34,239 nt of DNA from Bacillus sp. EB600 (GCF_024494385.1 NZ_JAEVLT010000045.1:1-34239), one strand, 5' to 3'. Positions 1 to 8,848 are shown, counted from the first letter of the stretch. Program-made: numbers and translations. The notes: generated by a model not told the origin, from the sequence alone.

Positions 1-141
1 GGCTCATTCTTCGTAATCTCCTTTTTTGTTGACCTTTTTTGTTGATGTCTACATCTTAACAACAACGTTTTAAAGAAATTGAAGCAGAAGTTTAAAATTT
101 TCTTAGAAAAGTTGAAGAATACCCAGTAAGAAACAAAAATA

Positions 142-168
142 AAACATGCAGCATGTTGCTGCATGTTT
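142..168 (-). terminator. Rho-independent terminator of the sensor operon
   Basis: A perfect 12-bp inverted repeat (AAACATGCAGCA / TGCTGCATGTTT, 3-nt loop) overlaps the stop codon of the PepSY gene. On the minus strand it is followed by a T-rich tract (complement of 131-141). It ends the minus-strand operon 2831-167. Confidence 0.85.
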
Positions 169-709
169 AGTCTTCTTCGTCTGTTTCAAATGAAATAGAC
201 TCAATTTCCCCCGAGTAAGCATTAATCACAATAGTGCATTTCTTTGTTTTCGACTGATGGATCCCAACCTCGTATACAAGTTGACCATCCTCTTTGTCCA
301 ATTCGGCTGAGCTGATCTTACCGCTTACTTTTTCTAATGCCAATTGTTTTGCTTTTTCCTTTGTAATGGGGGTAACATTTGATTTATTACTGTCTTGTGG
401 TTCCTTCTGTTCTAGCTTTCGGGTATTTTTCGTTTCTTGGAATGTTTGTTTTGTAAAAGAGATCACTTCTCCCGTCCGGCCATTTACCGTTATATCATAT
501 TGAATCTGATCCTTTACTAGAGTCAGTTTATAATTTTGTTGTACAGTACCAATTTTCTTAATCGTTCCACCGTATTTTTCGATGATCATTTGACTGACCT
601 TGTCTTCTGAAAGAGAAGAATGAGAACGATTAAACACAGTTTTAACACCATACAAGCTTCCGGCACCGATAGTGAGAACTATTAAAATAACTATCGCTAT
701 TTTTTTCAT
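167..709 (-). CDS. ykoI: PepSY-domain membrane-anchored protein, YkoI-like
   Basis: 180 residues. A hydrophobic segment at about residues 4-22 serves as signal or membrane anchor, so most of the protein lies outside the cell. Two PepSY-type repeats follow (about 36-85 and 115-175), each ending in a 'GEV/GEIxSI' beta hairpin typical of the fold; a charged, low-complexity linker separates them. PepSY domains are thought to inhibit or sense extracellular proteases or ligands. The gene is third in the order response regulator, histidine kinase, PepSY protein, the arrangement of B. subtilis ykoG-ykoH-ykoI, and lies 67 nt after the kinase. The family call is secure. The exact role is unknown; an extracytoplasmic modulator or target of the kinase is an inference. 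Confidence 0.8.
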   Translation of the reverse strand: MKKIAIVILIVLTIGAGSLYGVKTVFNRSHSSLSEDKVSQMIIEKYGGTIKKIGTVQQNYKLTLVKDQIQYDITVNGRTGEVISFTKQTFQETKNTRKLEQKEPQDSNKSNVTPITKEKAKQLALEKVSGKISSAELDKEDGQLVYEVGIHQSKTKKCTIVINAYSGEIESISFETDEED

Positions 710-776
710 CCATTCACCTCATGTGTTGTTGTGAAGCAATCATAACATACATTTCTTAAGAAACTCTTAGAGACAT

Positions 777-2144
777 CTATGAATCGTTTGAAAAAGTAAT
801 TGGGAATTTTAGCGTAACTGTTGTTCCTTTTCCTTCCTCACTATCAATATGAATTTCTCCCTTATGAGCAGCAACGATTTTCCTTGCAATGGGCAAACCT
901 AATCCTGAACCACCGGTTTCGCGGGTTCTAGCTTTATCTACCCGGAAAAATCGTTCATATACATTGGCTAAATCTTTTTTTGGAATGCCTATTCCATAGT
1001 CAGTAATCGTAATAAACAACGAAGTTTTACTTCTGGTTATCGTAATGTCAATTGATTTTCCACTATACTTTATCGCATTGTCAACCAATATATAAAGAAG
1101 CTGTTTTAATTTTTTTTCGTCTACCATGACCAATGGATACTCTGTGTTTACATGAATCGAGATTGATCGCTGAAAGGCTTGCTGAAGATACTTCGCTGTT
1201 TCACGGCAAACGTTGGCAACATCTATTTGCTCTATTTTCAATTCCCATTCAGTATCACCCTTTGCCATTAAAAGCATCTGCTCGATTAGCTGTTTCATGC
1301 GAATGGATTCGGAATGAATCGCATCAATTGCTTCTTCCAGAATATCGGGGCGCTCCATTCCCCAGCGTCTTAACATATTGGCATAGCTTTCAACAATGGT
1401 AAGGGGAGTCTTTAGTTCATGCGATGCATCTGAAACGAATTGTTCCTGCTTTTTATAATTTTCTTCTAATAAATCCATCATGTTATTAAACGTCTTTGCC
1501 ATTTGGTCCAGTTCATCCTTAGATGATCTTTCTCTTCTTATTTTTTTAAACTTCCTCGATTCTTGAATCTCTTCCATTGTTTGAATCAGCGTTTTGATTG
1601 GACGAAGGATGATCTGGCTTAATACGCGGCCGCCAATAATCATTGGAATGAGAATGACGAAAGATGCAACGATTAAAATCACTTTAAGAATCCCAAGTGA
1701 ACGCTCTACATCCGTTAACGGTTCTGTTACTTCTAATGAAACGACATTGCCATTTGTCCATATAATCGGTGTATGTGCTACGGCATATAAATGATGATCC
1801 ATCCTTTTCACGATTGTTTGTTCATCCGATCGATAGAAATACGGAAAATTACGCTGGTTGCTGTCATCTTTAATTACCACTAGAAGGGGCTTTCCCTTAG
1901 GAGGCAGAATGCGAATCATTCCATTCGGTGGCAAATAGGCTCGTAACAAATAGACATGATTAACGGAAGCTTGATTTGCCTGTTTTAATCCTTCCGTTAT
2001 ATTGCTTCTTTCCATTTGAAGACGTTCGATTGCATTATCCGTCATTGTTTTTTTGAAAATAAAGTAAATGGAACTATTGGTTAAGACTAGAAGAATAAAA
2101 AGCCAGATGGTAGATGTAAGTATAATTTTCGTTTGGATCTTCAT
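777..2144 (-). CDS. ykoH: Sensor histidine kinase, YkoH-like
   Basis: 455 residues with the full layout of a membrane sensor kinase. Transmembrane helices lie at about 8-30 and 152-174, with an extracytoplasmic sensor region between them. A HAMP linker occupies about 175-230. The H-box 'SHELKTP' carries the phosphoacceptor His242, the N-box has Asn356 in 'LVDNAIKYSG', and the G-boxes are 'DYGIGIP' (382-388) and 'GGSGLGL' (411-417). All catalytic motifs are intact. The start codon lies 3 nt after the response regulator stop, so translation is probably coupled. Expected role: autophosphorylate on His242 and pass phosphate to the upstream-encoded regulator. The signal cannot be read from the sequence. 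Confidence 0.92.
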   Translation of the reverse strand: MKIQTKIILTSTIWLFILLVLTNSSIYFIFKKTMTDNAIERLQMERSNITEGLKQANQASVNHVYLLRAYLPPNGMIRILPPKGKPLLVVIKDDSNQRNFPYFYRSDEQTIVKRMDHHLYAVAHTPIIWTNGNVVSLEVTEPLTDVERSLGILKVILIVASFVILIPMIIGGRVLSQIILRPIKTLIQTMEEIQESRKFKKIRRERSSKDELDQMAKTFNNMMDLLEENYKKQEQFVSDASHELKTPLTIVESYANMLRRWGMERPDILEEAIDAIHSESIRMKQLIEQMLLMAKGDTEWELKIEQIDVANVCRETAKYLQQAFQRSISIHVNTEYPLVMVDEKKLKQLLYILVDNAIKYSGKSIDITITRSKTSLFITITDYGIGIPKKDLANVYERFFRVDKARTRETGGSGLGLPIARKIVAAHKGEIHIDSEEGKGTTVTLKFPITFSNDS

Positions 2145-2147
2145 ACC

Positions 2148-2831
2148 TTATTCCTTTAACATATATCCAACACCGCGAACTGTGTGAATATAAGGTTTTG
2201 AAAATGGAGTGTCAATCTTTTTACGCAAATAGCGAATGTAAACATAGACAATATTGGTATCACCGTAATAATCATATCCCCATACATTTGATAAGAGTTG
2301 ATCAAATGTAAGAACTTGATTTTGATTTTGAACCAGGTAGACTAATAGATCATATTCTTTTGGTGTTAATGCAATGGATTGACCAGCACGCTCTACCTCC
2401 CGGTTTTTTTCATTTATCGTTAAGTCTCCAATGCAAATGGAAGAAGGAGTTTCTTTTTGCACCATGGATTGCCTGAGCCAAACCCGTATTCGTGCAAGCA
2501 ATTCTTCAATTTTAAATGGTTTTGTGATATAGTCGTTGGCACCTAAATCTAATCCGCTTACTTTATCAGGCAAGGCATCACGGGCTGTTAATAAAATGAC
2601 AGGTGTCAGGTTATCAATGGAACGAACCCTCCGTAAAACTTCCAATCCACTTAATTCAGGTAACATAACATCTAATAAAAGCAAGTCCCATTGTTCTTGC
2701 TGGAATAGCATAAAACCGTCTAATCCAGTATAGACAGCTCTTGTCTCATAGCCCTCATGTTCAAGTTCTAATTGAAGCAACCGGGCAATTTTCCTTTCAT
2801 CTTCAACAATCAATATTTTTCCTTTGCTCAT
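2148..2831 (-). CDS. ykoG: OmpR-family response regulator, YkoG-like
   Basis: 227 residues. The receiver domain (about 4-117) has the acidic pair Glu10/Asp11, the phosphoacceptor Asp54 in 'LLLDVMLPE', Thr82 and Lys104 in 'ITKPF'. The C-terminal winged helix (about 130-226) ends in 'YIHTVRGVGYML', the signature of OmpR/PhoB regulators. It is first in a three-gene minus-strand operon with its partner kinase and a PepSY protein. The start follows an AGGGAG ribosome binding site. Targets are unknown; autoregulation of the operon would be usual for the family. Confidence 0.93.
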   Translation of the reverse strand: MSKGKILIVEDERKIARLLQLELEHEGYETRAVYTGLDGFMLFQQEQWDLLLLDVMLPELSGLEVLRRVRSIDNLTPVILLTARDALPDKVSGLDLGANDYITKPFKIEELLARIRVWLRQSMVQKETPSSICIGDLTINEKNREVERAGQSIALTPKEYDLLVYLVQNQNQVLTFDQLLSNVWGYDYYGDTNIVYVYIRYLRKKIDTPFSKPYIHTVRGVGYMLKE

Positions 2832-2931
2832 ATGTACTCCCTGTAGACCTTTCTATACTATTTATGTTTTAACATTTCATATAAATCAATTACACAATTC
2901 CTTATTTTAAAATTTATAGACCTTCAGAATT

Positions 2932-3183
2932 TCAATACCTTTTAATTTTTGGTTTTGTTAAACATTGTTGTTGATTTAAAAAGGCATTTAACCGGTCTGC
3001 AGCTAATTTTGAAGCATTATAAACTAAGGTAACTTGATCAAAATGAACTTTAGCGTGTTTTCCTGTTCGATAACGAACATTGTCTAGTTGAAAGTATAAC
3101 TTGAGATAAGTATTTACACGTTCTACAGCAGAATGAAAGTATCCCCAGGCTTGTGGTAGTAATGCTAATAATTCATAAACCAA
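2932..3183 (-). pseudogene. DDE transposase, C-terminal remnant
   Basis: The readable 83 residues contain 'AVERVNTYLKLYFQLDNVRYRTGK' in part, matching the end of DDE transposases in which the conserved E-R pair precedes the final helices. The N-terminal two thirds, with the first two catalytic acids, are absent, so the fragment cannot be active. The first roughly 12 residues do not fit the family and are probably read-in from neighbouring DNA. The exact IS family is unclear (IS4/IS1182-like DDE_Tnp_1). It lies directly upstream of the two-component operon on the same strand and marks an old insertion. Confidence 0.65.
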
Positions 3184-3457
3184 AATAAATACTAAGCCAA
3201 AGAATTGAATAGTACAATGGAAACAACAAATAACACCATAACCTAAAATTCCCCTATTAAAGAATTATAATATATTACATCTAATTTCCCCTTATAAATG
3301 CTTTTTTCTTATTAAACAGCCATTATACTTGAATAAACAAAAAGCTGGAAATAGCAGCCAGCACAGCAAGTATTTCTCCCTATTGATGAACAAGCTTTCT
3401 TTGAATAATCATTTACTTTCATGACAAAAATAAGTGAAAATTAAGGAGTGATATAAA

Positions 3458-3922
3458 ATGTTAGCCTTCTTCCGTATTGGATTAATTTTAGCATCATGGT
3501 CCACTGTTAGCCTTCTTCCTAAAAGGTCGTTTTTTAAATATCTTCCTGTCACACTTTTTTCGTCTATAATTATTTTAACAGAATATCTATTGGGTGCTCC
3601 CCGTAATTGGTGGAGTGCAAAAGGCGGTATTAAAACGATAGCCAATAATGGATTGACTTTTACCTTTGGACCTTATTTTGTAGGGAATCTATGGATATTT
3701 TGTTTAGCTTATGGAAGGTTTTGGTTATATACTCTTCTTAATATAATTTTTGATTATGTACTTGCGTACCCTTTAAATACATTTTTTGAAAAGATTAATC
3801 TTTATAAATTAAGGAAAATAAAACCAATTCATCTTTTTTTACTTTCGATTGCCTATTCATTTGTGAATTATTGTTTCCAATTGGTTTTGGATAAAAACCA
3901 AAATAATTCATCAGTTGAATAA
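3458..3922 (+). CDS. CBO0543-family integral membrane protein
   Basis: 154 residues, mostly hydrophobic. About four membrane helices can be drawn (near 3-20, 28-45, 67-105 and 125-143). The conserved N-terminal pattern 'WSTVSLLPKRSFFKYLPV' and a central 'FGPYFVGNLWIF' fit the CBO0543 family, common in Bacillus and of unknown function. AAGGAGTG lies 8 nt before the ATG and fixes the start. It stands alone on the plus strand between transposase and IstB remnants, so it may have been carried in. No role is assigned. Confidence 0.75.
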   Translation: MLAFFRIGLILASWSTVSLLPKRSFFKYLPVTLFSSIIILTEYLLGAPRNWWSAKGGIKTIANNGLTFTFGPYFVGNLWIFCLAYGRFWLYTLLNIIFDYVLAYPLNTFFEKINLYKLRKIKPIHLFLLSIAYSFVNYCFQLVLDKNQNNSSVE

Positions 3923-3932
3923 ATAATAGAAG

Positions 3933-3950
3933 CCAAGGAACATGCCTTGG
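3933..3950 (+). terminator. Weak hairpin after the CBO0543 gene
   Basis: CCAAGG and CCTTGG form a 6-bp stem with a 6-nt loop 10 nt after the stop codon. There is no clear T-tract, so termination is possible but not certain. Confidence 0.3.
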
Positions 3951-3988
3951 ATTCCCTAGTTATAATCCGATGATTAATGTTCATTGCA

Positions 3989-4229
3989 ATGGATCAGAAG
4001 GAGGCCAATTTGTTTTTTCAATTCATCAATGATCTTCATAACAGTGCGTCCATCGCACTTACATCCAACAAAGGGCCAAGTGATTAGGGTGAGTTGATCG
4101 GTGATCCAGCTATTACAACCGCTATTTTAGATCGGATCGCTCATCGTTCTGAAATTGTTCATCAAAGGTGAGAGCTACAGAATGAAATATAGGAAATCAA
4201 TTTTTGGAGAAGAAACTGTTCAAAAGTAA
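3989..4229 (+). pseudogene. istB: IS21-family helper ATPase IstB, C-terminal remnant
   Basis: Reading the plus strand from 3989 gives 'MDQKEANLFFQFI', a serine/threonine-rich strand, then 'GDPAITTAILDRIAHRSEIV', the C-terminal third of IstB, the AAA+ partner of IS21 transposases. The expected 'DWGE' box is interrupted: TGG has become TAG at 4085-4087. A one-base shift near 4168 then moves the end ('GESYRMK') into the next frame, which runs to TAA at 4227. The Walker motifs and the whole istA gene are missing. The sequence after it, to about 4268, resembles an IS21 terminal end (TGTTCAATTTCACTTGACGC). This is a decayed IS21 right end. Confidence 0.75.
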
Positions 4230-4260
4230 TGATCAAAAAGTGTTCAATTTCACTTGACGC

Positions 4261-4332
4261 TTACATCTCTTCTCTTTTCCAACGAATATATCCCTTTTTA
4301 AAGTCTTCTGTAATCTTAGCTTTCGGCCGACT
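4261..4332 (-). pseudogene. Serine resolvase, C-terminal fragment
   Basis: On the minus strand this encodes 'SRPKAKITEDFKKGYIRWKR', closely matching the 'GRPKAKITEEFEKVYRRWKK' region of the fragment at 11229-11567. Only the start of the DNA-binding tail remains, cut at the IS21 end. As at 11-12.7 kb, it lies directly downstream of a double-HTH protein gene, so the two loci look like copies of one module. Between this fragment and the HTH gene (4365-4471) an open minus-strand stretch of about 35 codons shows no recognisable family. Confidence 0.6.
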
Positions 4333-4471
4333 CCCAGAGTTTGCTGGATATATCCAGGCTAACCGTTGGTCGTAAGCTCTTCAATCAATCGAATAAGATT
4401 TAAATCTCCCCACACGTCGTCTCCTATTTCGACGTTTAAATCCTCTCCCAGCCACCATTTCCCCTTAAGAA

Positions 4472-5437
4472 TTACATTTGTTTAAAAGCTTGATTTATCA
4501 CACACTCTATCCATTGACTCATTGTGATATTTTCTAGTTTTGCTAATTGTTTAACAGAATCCAACATCTTTATCGGCAGCTCTAAATTGGTTTTGCGGTA
4601 AGCACTCCGGACGATAAATAACTCTTCAGCGATCTCAATCGTTCCTTCCTGTATAGAAGGAATCAGTTGATTCAAAGAAAAAGGAATCGAGTTCGGAAGA
4701 GCAGCTTCTCCTGCTTTCATAGTAATATAAACACTCTGTTCATGCTCACGGACCCCTACGTTTTCAATCCCCCACGATTCATAAATGAAGTCAATAAATG
4801 GGTACAATACATCTTCACATTTTGCAATCTTAATATGGACATAACCCTTATAATCAAATGGTTCTTTATGGATACTATAACAAGGTTCTAATCTATACTT
4901 TTCAATACCTTCACTATAATTCACCCACTTCTGATAGTAAGGAAGGTAGAACCCCCAGTTTTGTTCCTCATTTTTCATCACTCGGGCAGCTAAACTATCT
5001 GTGGATTGAAAGTATTGAAAAAGTGCAATGTCATGGTCGGAATCATAGAATTCGTTTCTCCGGATACGATCAGTTTCGGCGGGCTGAAACATTTCCTTTG
5101 CTTCCTGGAAATCTTCATCTGATATGACATAATTTGTCCTTTCATCACCAAAGGGTACCTCTACAGCTTTAATATCCCCATCCTTGATATATTTATAGAC
5201 GCTTTGAACAGATAATCCTAACTGTTTTGCCACTTCTGAAGGTCGCATCCCTGTCGGGTGCTGTTCCCTTTCTTTGGCTAACTGGTCTACTTCTTCCTTA
5301 TAATAACGAGCTTCTTTGTGTAATCGGTAAGGATCTGCGATTTTTCTTATTTTCCCTTGTTTTGCATAGTGATAGACAGTTGCTTTTGAAACACCTAATA
5401 ATTCAGCAACCTGTTTTTGTGTATACCATTCATTCAT
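4472..5437 (-). CDS. Double helix-turn-helix DNA-binding protein
   Basis: 321 residues. Two MerR/excisionase-like HTH units stand in tandem at the N-terminus: 'YTQKQVAELLGVSKATVYHYAKQG' in part (about 5-28) and 'RPSEVAKQLGLSVQSVYKYI' (about 65-84). A mixed alpha/beta middle follows. The last 35 residues ('KMLDSVKQLAKLENITMSQW...') look like a ribbon-helix-helix segment. The same overall plan recurs in 11685-12692. The gene is followed by a resolvase fragment and preceded by a very AT-rich spacer shared with a divergent tyrosine recombinase. Such proteins occur on Bacillus plasmids and islands; a role in partition, replication control or recombination control is a guess. Confidence 0.6.
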   Translation of the reverse strand: MNEWYTQKQVAELLGVSKATVYHYAKQGKIRKIADPYRLHKEARYYKEEVDQLAKEREQHPTGMRPSEVAKQLGLSVQSVYKYIKDGDIKAVEVPFGDERTNYVISDEDFQEAKEMFQPAETDRIRRNEFYDSDHDIALFQYFQSTDSLAARVMKNEEQNWGFYLPYYQKWVNYSEGIEKYRLEPCYSIHKEPFDYKGYVHIKIAKCEDVLYPFIDFIYESWGIENVGVREHEQSVYITMKAGEAALPNSIPFSLNQLIPSIQEGTIEIAEELFIVRSAYRKTNLELPIKMLDSVKQLAKLENITMSQWIECVINQAFKQM

Positions 5438-5918
5438 ATACGTTCTCTCCTCACCAAGGTTTTGAAAAATTATATTTTTAATGTTTATTTATATTTCAAT
5501 CTCTCTTTTCAATCTTTATCTTAAATAGTTTAAAAAAGAAAAGAATTACTTAATATTAAGTTAAAACCCATTTAAATCTATTTAAATATAAAAATTAATT
5601 AGATATTTAATTATATTTTATGAATTTAATATTAAAGTATTTATTTTTGGATATCAATAAAAATATAGATAATAATAAAAGAAAATAATATAGATATTAA
5701 ATATAACATAAACAAAGGGAACATTTTTTTATGTTGATGAGAATTTCTATGTAATTCTCTATTTGTTATACTATAATTAATTGATTCTATAAATAGATAG
5801 AATGAAATTTGCAATAATTGATCTATATTTTCTATAACTATAAAAGAAGGGATTTAAACTATGAAAAATTTAGTATTGAATGATAAAGACCTTCAAGTAA
5901 GTAGTTGGAAAAAGAAAA
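5438..5918. other. Very AT-rich divergent intergenic region
   Basis: About 480 bp, far more AT-rich than the surroundings, between the HTH gene and the divergent recombinase. It holds many short TTTAAAT/ATATTTAA palindromes, a possible plus-strand -10 box TATAAT (5772-5777) and, at its end, AAGAAGGG before an ATG at 5861. Such a segment could be a promoter region, an attachment or partition site, or an origin. Nothing in the sequence decides between them. No gene other than the 5861 start region is seen. Confidence 0.5.
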
Positions 5919-7010
5919 TTGGAGACAGTTCTTCCCTTCCCTCTTTTACGGGAGCGATTGGATCTTGCAGAAAAAAATCAGGAGAAGCCATTTGAAGATT
6001 TTTCAGATGTAGAAATGGTACAGTGGTTTTTATATCGGAAAGAGCATTTAGATCGGCAGCATGATAAATCTTCCCGAACCATTAAAGAGTATGAAAGGGA
6101 ACTTATACAATTTATTGAACAATTGATTCAATATTCCGGAGAGATTGATGTCGATATGGACGATATAATAGAAGGTTCTTTATTCAAATCACTTTCCCCT
6201 CGTCATATTCGGCGATACCAGGAATGGCTAGCAGAAAGAAGTCCCTATGTACAAAAGAAGGGACCGTACTCGGCAGCTACCTTAGCAAGAAAAACAACGA
6301 TTATGAAAAACTTCCTACAATTCCTGTACGAAGTGGAATATATTCATGAACCATTGCATAAGGGGTTATTCACGGCAACCGTAAGAAAAGATGATCGACC
6401 AAATCGTGACCTAGGACCACAAGAAGTTATTCAGATACTCGATTATTTCCGTAAAATCCATCATCCCATTGCCTTTGCCATCATCCATCTTCTGACGACA
6501 ACCGGTTTGAGAAATGAAGAGTTTTGCAATTTAAAGGTAAGGGATCTCCAATATGATTTAATTAATCGAGGGTACTATCTGGACGTATTGGGAAAGGGAA
6601 ACAAACGGAGACAGATTCCTTTGAAGGAAAAAACTTTACATAGCATTCGTATGTTTCGGAATGCTCGAGGACTCGAGGACCTATCGATTGCAGATAAGGG
6701 AAGTCCATTATTTACTACAAATACAGGGAAAGCTTACACTCCTTCCTATTTATCACAGTATATAACCAAAATGATAAAAGAAACAAACCTTCCTTTTCTT
6801 TTACATCGCTCATCTCTTGTTGGACCGCATACTTTTCGTCATGCCTTTGCGATTATTTCTCATAAAAGTGGAGTAGATATTTATCAAATTATGCGTTCAT
6901 TAGGACATGAAAAAATTGAAACAACAATGATCTATTTGGAGAAGATTTTTGATAAGGAACGACATGCCATTCACAGTTGGAAGAATGAAATATTTGGAGA
7001 ATATATATAA
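5919..7010 (+). CDS. Tyrosine recombinase / integrase, N-terminus shifted
   Basis: 363 residues from a TTG start. An N-terminal SAM-like core-binding domain (about 28-150) precedes the catalytic domain (about 163-355). All catalytic residues are present: Arg198 ('TGLRNEE'), Lys226 ('GKGNKRR'), His304 and Arg307 ('HTFRHAF'), His330 ('LGHEKIETT') and the nucleophile Tyr339. The TTG start has no good ribosome binding site. In contrast, ATG 5861 follows AAGAAGGG and opens another frame ('MKNLVLNDKDLQVSSWKKK'). Removing one A from the A-rich run 5909-5918 would join the two frames into a 382-residue protein. So either one extra A disrupts the natural start, or the TTG is used. The family is certain; the target site is unknown. 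Confidence 0.85.
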   Translation: METVLPFPLLRERLDLAEKNQEKPFEDFSDVEMVQWFLYRKEHLDRQHDKSSRTIKEYERELIQFIEQLIQYSGEIDVDMDDIIEGSLFKSLSPRHIRRYQEWLAERSPYVQKKGPYSAATLARKTTIMKNFLQFLYEVEYIHEPLHKGLFTATVRKDDRPNRDLGPQEVIQILDYFRKIHHPIAFAIIHLLTTTGLRNEEFCNLKVRDLQYDLINRGYYLDVLGKGNKRRQIPLKEKTLHSIRMFRNARGLEDLSIADKGSPLFTTNTGKAYTPSYLSQYITKMIKETNLPFLLHRSSLVGPHTFRHAFAIISHKSGVDIYQIMRSLGHEKIETTMIYLEKIFDKERHAIHSWKNEIFGEYI

Positions 7011-7038
7011 AAAAGCCGATTCCTTTGAAGTGACCCCG

Positions 7039-7680
7039 TTATTGTAAATGCTTTGGTGGGGTGATTTTATGTTCATTATTCTTAACTTCTGCAAAAATGT
7101 CCTCTTGGCTTTCGACCTGGTACTGTTTGTTTATCAAGTTTAAAATTTCATTTATATGAGTAAGTTGCGAATTACTAGGTATCAAATTAACTATTGTATG
7201 TTTGAAATCTTCAAATTCCTTTTTCGTTACAGGTTGAGCATCGTGCTTCAACTCAAAACCTAATTGACCATTTGGTTCGAGAGTTGCCCATTTTACGTCA
7301 CTTATTTTAGATACACTATTTTGTCTGAGTTTCATTTCAAGTTGGTCCACCGATAACCTAAGTTTCCTCAAGTTTTTTTCATTCAAAGTTCCGTTATCAA
7401 TTACTACCACTGCTTTACCTGTAATCATTTTTTCAAAACTGTCAGATTTCATTTGTATAAATTCCATTACTAATAGTGTTCCGACAAGAATATTAGCAAC
7501 CAAAAAGGTAGTCCAAATATTTTTTCCCGCTACAGGTTGAATAAGTAAAGTCCCGATTGCAATCATAATAACAGTTTCAGCCAAAGTCATTTGTGAAATT
7601 GTTTTCCTGCCTGCCATTCTCAAAATTACTGTTCCCTCTAGAACGATCAAAATCGCCTTCCATATATAATCCCATTCCAT
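7039..7680 (-). CDS. DUF421 membrane protein, YetF/YdfS-like
   Basis: 213 residues. Three N-terminal hydrophobic segments (about 8-20, 33-51 and 55-75) carry the conserved 'RMAGRKTISQMTLAETVIMI' pattern. A cytoplasmic domain follows with 'VVVIDNGTLNEKNLRKLRLS' and 'KWATLEPNGQLGF'. This is the DUF421/YetF layout, and the length is normal for the family. YetF-type proteins are linked to sporulation or envelope stress in Bacillus, but their biochemical role is unsettled. The gene converges on the recombinase with 28 nt between stops and stands alone. A GGTGG site lies upstream of the ATG. Confidence 0.85.
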   Translation of the reverse strand: MEWDYIWKAILIVLEGTVILRMAGRKTISQMTLAETVIMIAIGTLLIQPVAGKNIWTTFLVANILVGTLLVMEFIQMKSDSFEKMITGKAVVVIDNGTLNEKNLRKLRLSVDQLEMKLRQNSVSKISDVKWATLEPNGQLGFELKHDAQPVTKKEFEDFKHTIVNLIPSNSQLTHINEILNLINKQYQVESQEDIFAEVKNNEHKITPPKHLQ

Positions 7681-7868
7681 ATAATAAATACCACCATTCG
7701 TTCAAACAAAGTTACAGATATCTTCCCCAAATTTCCCTCTATTATTTAAATCTTCAACAAGCAGAACTATCATCCTTAAGGCATAGAAAAAGTACAAAAG
7801 TAAAGAAGAGAAATGCATCCATCCTCTAACTAACTTTTGCACTTTACCGCTTTTAAATTTTAGTTAAG

Positions 7869-7883
7869 TGGGGTCTGACCCCA
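7869..7883. repeat. GGGGTCTGACCCC palindrome (REP-like)
   Basis: TGGGGTC-T-GACCCCA is a perfect 7-bp inverted repeat around one base. Palindromes of this sequence are known as REP units next to REP-associated IS200-like transposases. No such transposase is in the window, so this is probably a solo or relic unit. Confidence 0.4.
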
Positions 7884-7943
7884 ATACACGTTAGCTGAAT
7901 AAAAAAAAAGGTGCCTTTTTAGCAACCTGTTCTTATTGAACAA

Positions 7944-7963
7944 ACGTGCCCGATTGTTGAATA
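7944..7963 (+). repeat. GCCCGATTGTTGAA repeat, copy A
   Basis: Contains GTGCCCGATTGTTGAATA. The core is shared with 9076-9096 and 10972-10993. This copy lies just after the 3' end of the phospholipase D-like gene. Confidence 0.6.
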
Positions 7964-7990
7964 ATTATTGTGTTCAGATATAGCTTTAAA

Positions 7991-8848
7991 TTAACTCTTA
8001 GAACTCGATTTTTTTAACTCTATAAATTTTGTTGCATAAGGTTCAGTAGCTTCACGACTATGTTTTATATCTATAGATTCATCATTATATTGAGCTTTTT
8101 TTGTCCAATTATAAGAGCCACTTATCACTGTATTGAGATCAATTATGCAAAATTTATTGTGCATAATGTTTTTAAACATTCCTTGTTCTGGTAATCGATA
8201 TGTCTCAAAATGATCTTCAAAACGAAATCCATATTTTCTATTAATATCATCATCAATGACTATAACTTGAACATTTAAACCTTCTTTCTTTTTTTGAACC
8301 AATTCCTCAAAGAGTTTTTGATCAGTAAACCACGCCACAGCAACCCAAATTGTATATTTAGCTCTTTTTATTTCCTCAATGATTTGATTTTGAATATCTT
8401 CAAAATGGGTTTCAAGTTTGACTGGTTCATCGTATGTATCATTACCCATCACACAATATCTATCTTCTATTTTTTCTATGCTATAACGATTTGATTTAAT
8501 AATTTTATTCAGATTCGCAACAAACACTTTTTCTTCTGTATCTCCAATTGTATATTGATCTAAATCAATTAACACTGCATTAATAAATAGTTCTATAAAT
8601 TCTTTTAGTTTTTTAGAACTATTTATTCTTTTTAATCGATCAATAACATACTCTTTTCTACTCAAACTCATATTACTCTTTCTTAAATCATTGCCAACAA
8701 ATCCCTTACTCATTACATACATATCTTCAAATCCAACAGATTCGAATAATTTTACTAACTGAGGTCCACTAAAGTAAAAAGATTCTTCTCCCTTACCACA
8801 AGCTATGAAATCTTTTAACTTATTCAGAGTATATTCCGTTAAATTCAA
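7991..8848 (-). CDS. Phospholipase D-like protein with AbiJ-like N-terminus
   Basis: 285 residues from a TTG start (CAA at 8846-8848), chosen because GGGGGAAG lies 4 nt upstream; an in-frame ATG at 8869 has no such site. The C-terminal half is a PLD fold with one HKD motif, 'HNKFCIID' (H230, K232, D237), followed by 'GSYNWTKKA'. With a single HKD unit it would act as a dimer, as in Nuc-type nucleases and the BfiI nuclease domain. The first about 135 residues ('LSRKEYVIDRLKRI...ELFINAVL') resemble the helical AbiJ N-terminal domains fused to toxic effectors; this is from memory and needs a profile search. There is no signal peptide. The neighbouring HipA-type module suggests phage defence or nuclease toxicity, which is inference. 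Confidence 0.65.
   Translation of the reverse strand: MNLTEYTLNKLKDFIACGKGEESFYFSGPQLVKLFESVGFEDMYVMSKGFVGNDLRKSNMSLSRKEYVIDRLKRINSSKKLKEFIELFINAVLIDLDQYTIGDTEEKVFVANLNKIIKSNRYSIEKIEDRYCVMGNDTYDEPVKLETHFEDIQNQIIEEIKRAKYTIWVAVAWFTDQKLFEELVQKKKEGLNVQVIVIDDDINRKYGFRFEDHFETYRLPEQGMFKNIMHNKFCIIDLNTVISGSYNWTKKAQYNDESIDIKHSREATEPYATKFIELKKSSSKS

Noticed and set aside
1133..1402. Plus-strand frame of 89 codons inside the histidine kinase gene
   Set aside because: It lies antisense to a conserved kinase region and has no ribosome binding site.
3409..3645. Minus-strand frame of 78 codons overlapping the CBO0543 gene
   Set aside because: Antisense shadow; the plus-strand gene has a clear ribosome binding site and family match.
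4250..4263. cre-like sequence at the IS21 end
   Set aside because: Three mismatches to the CcpA consensus and no promoter nearby; better explained as the IS terminus.
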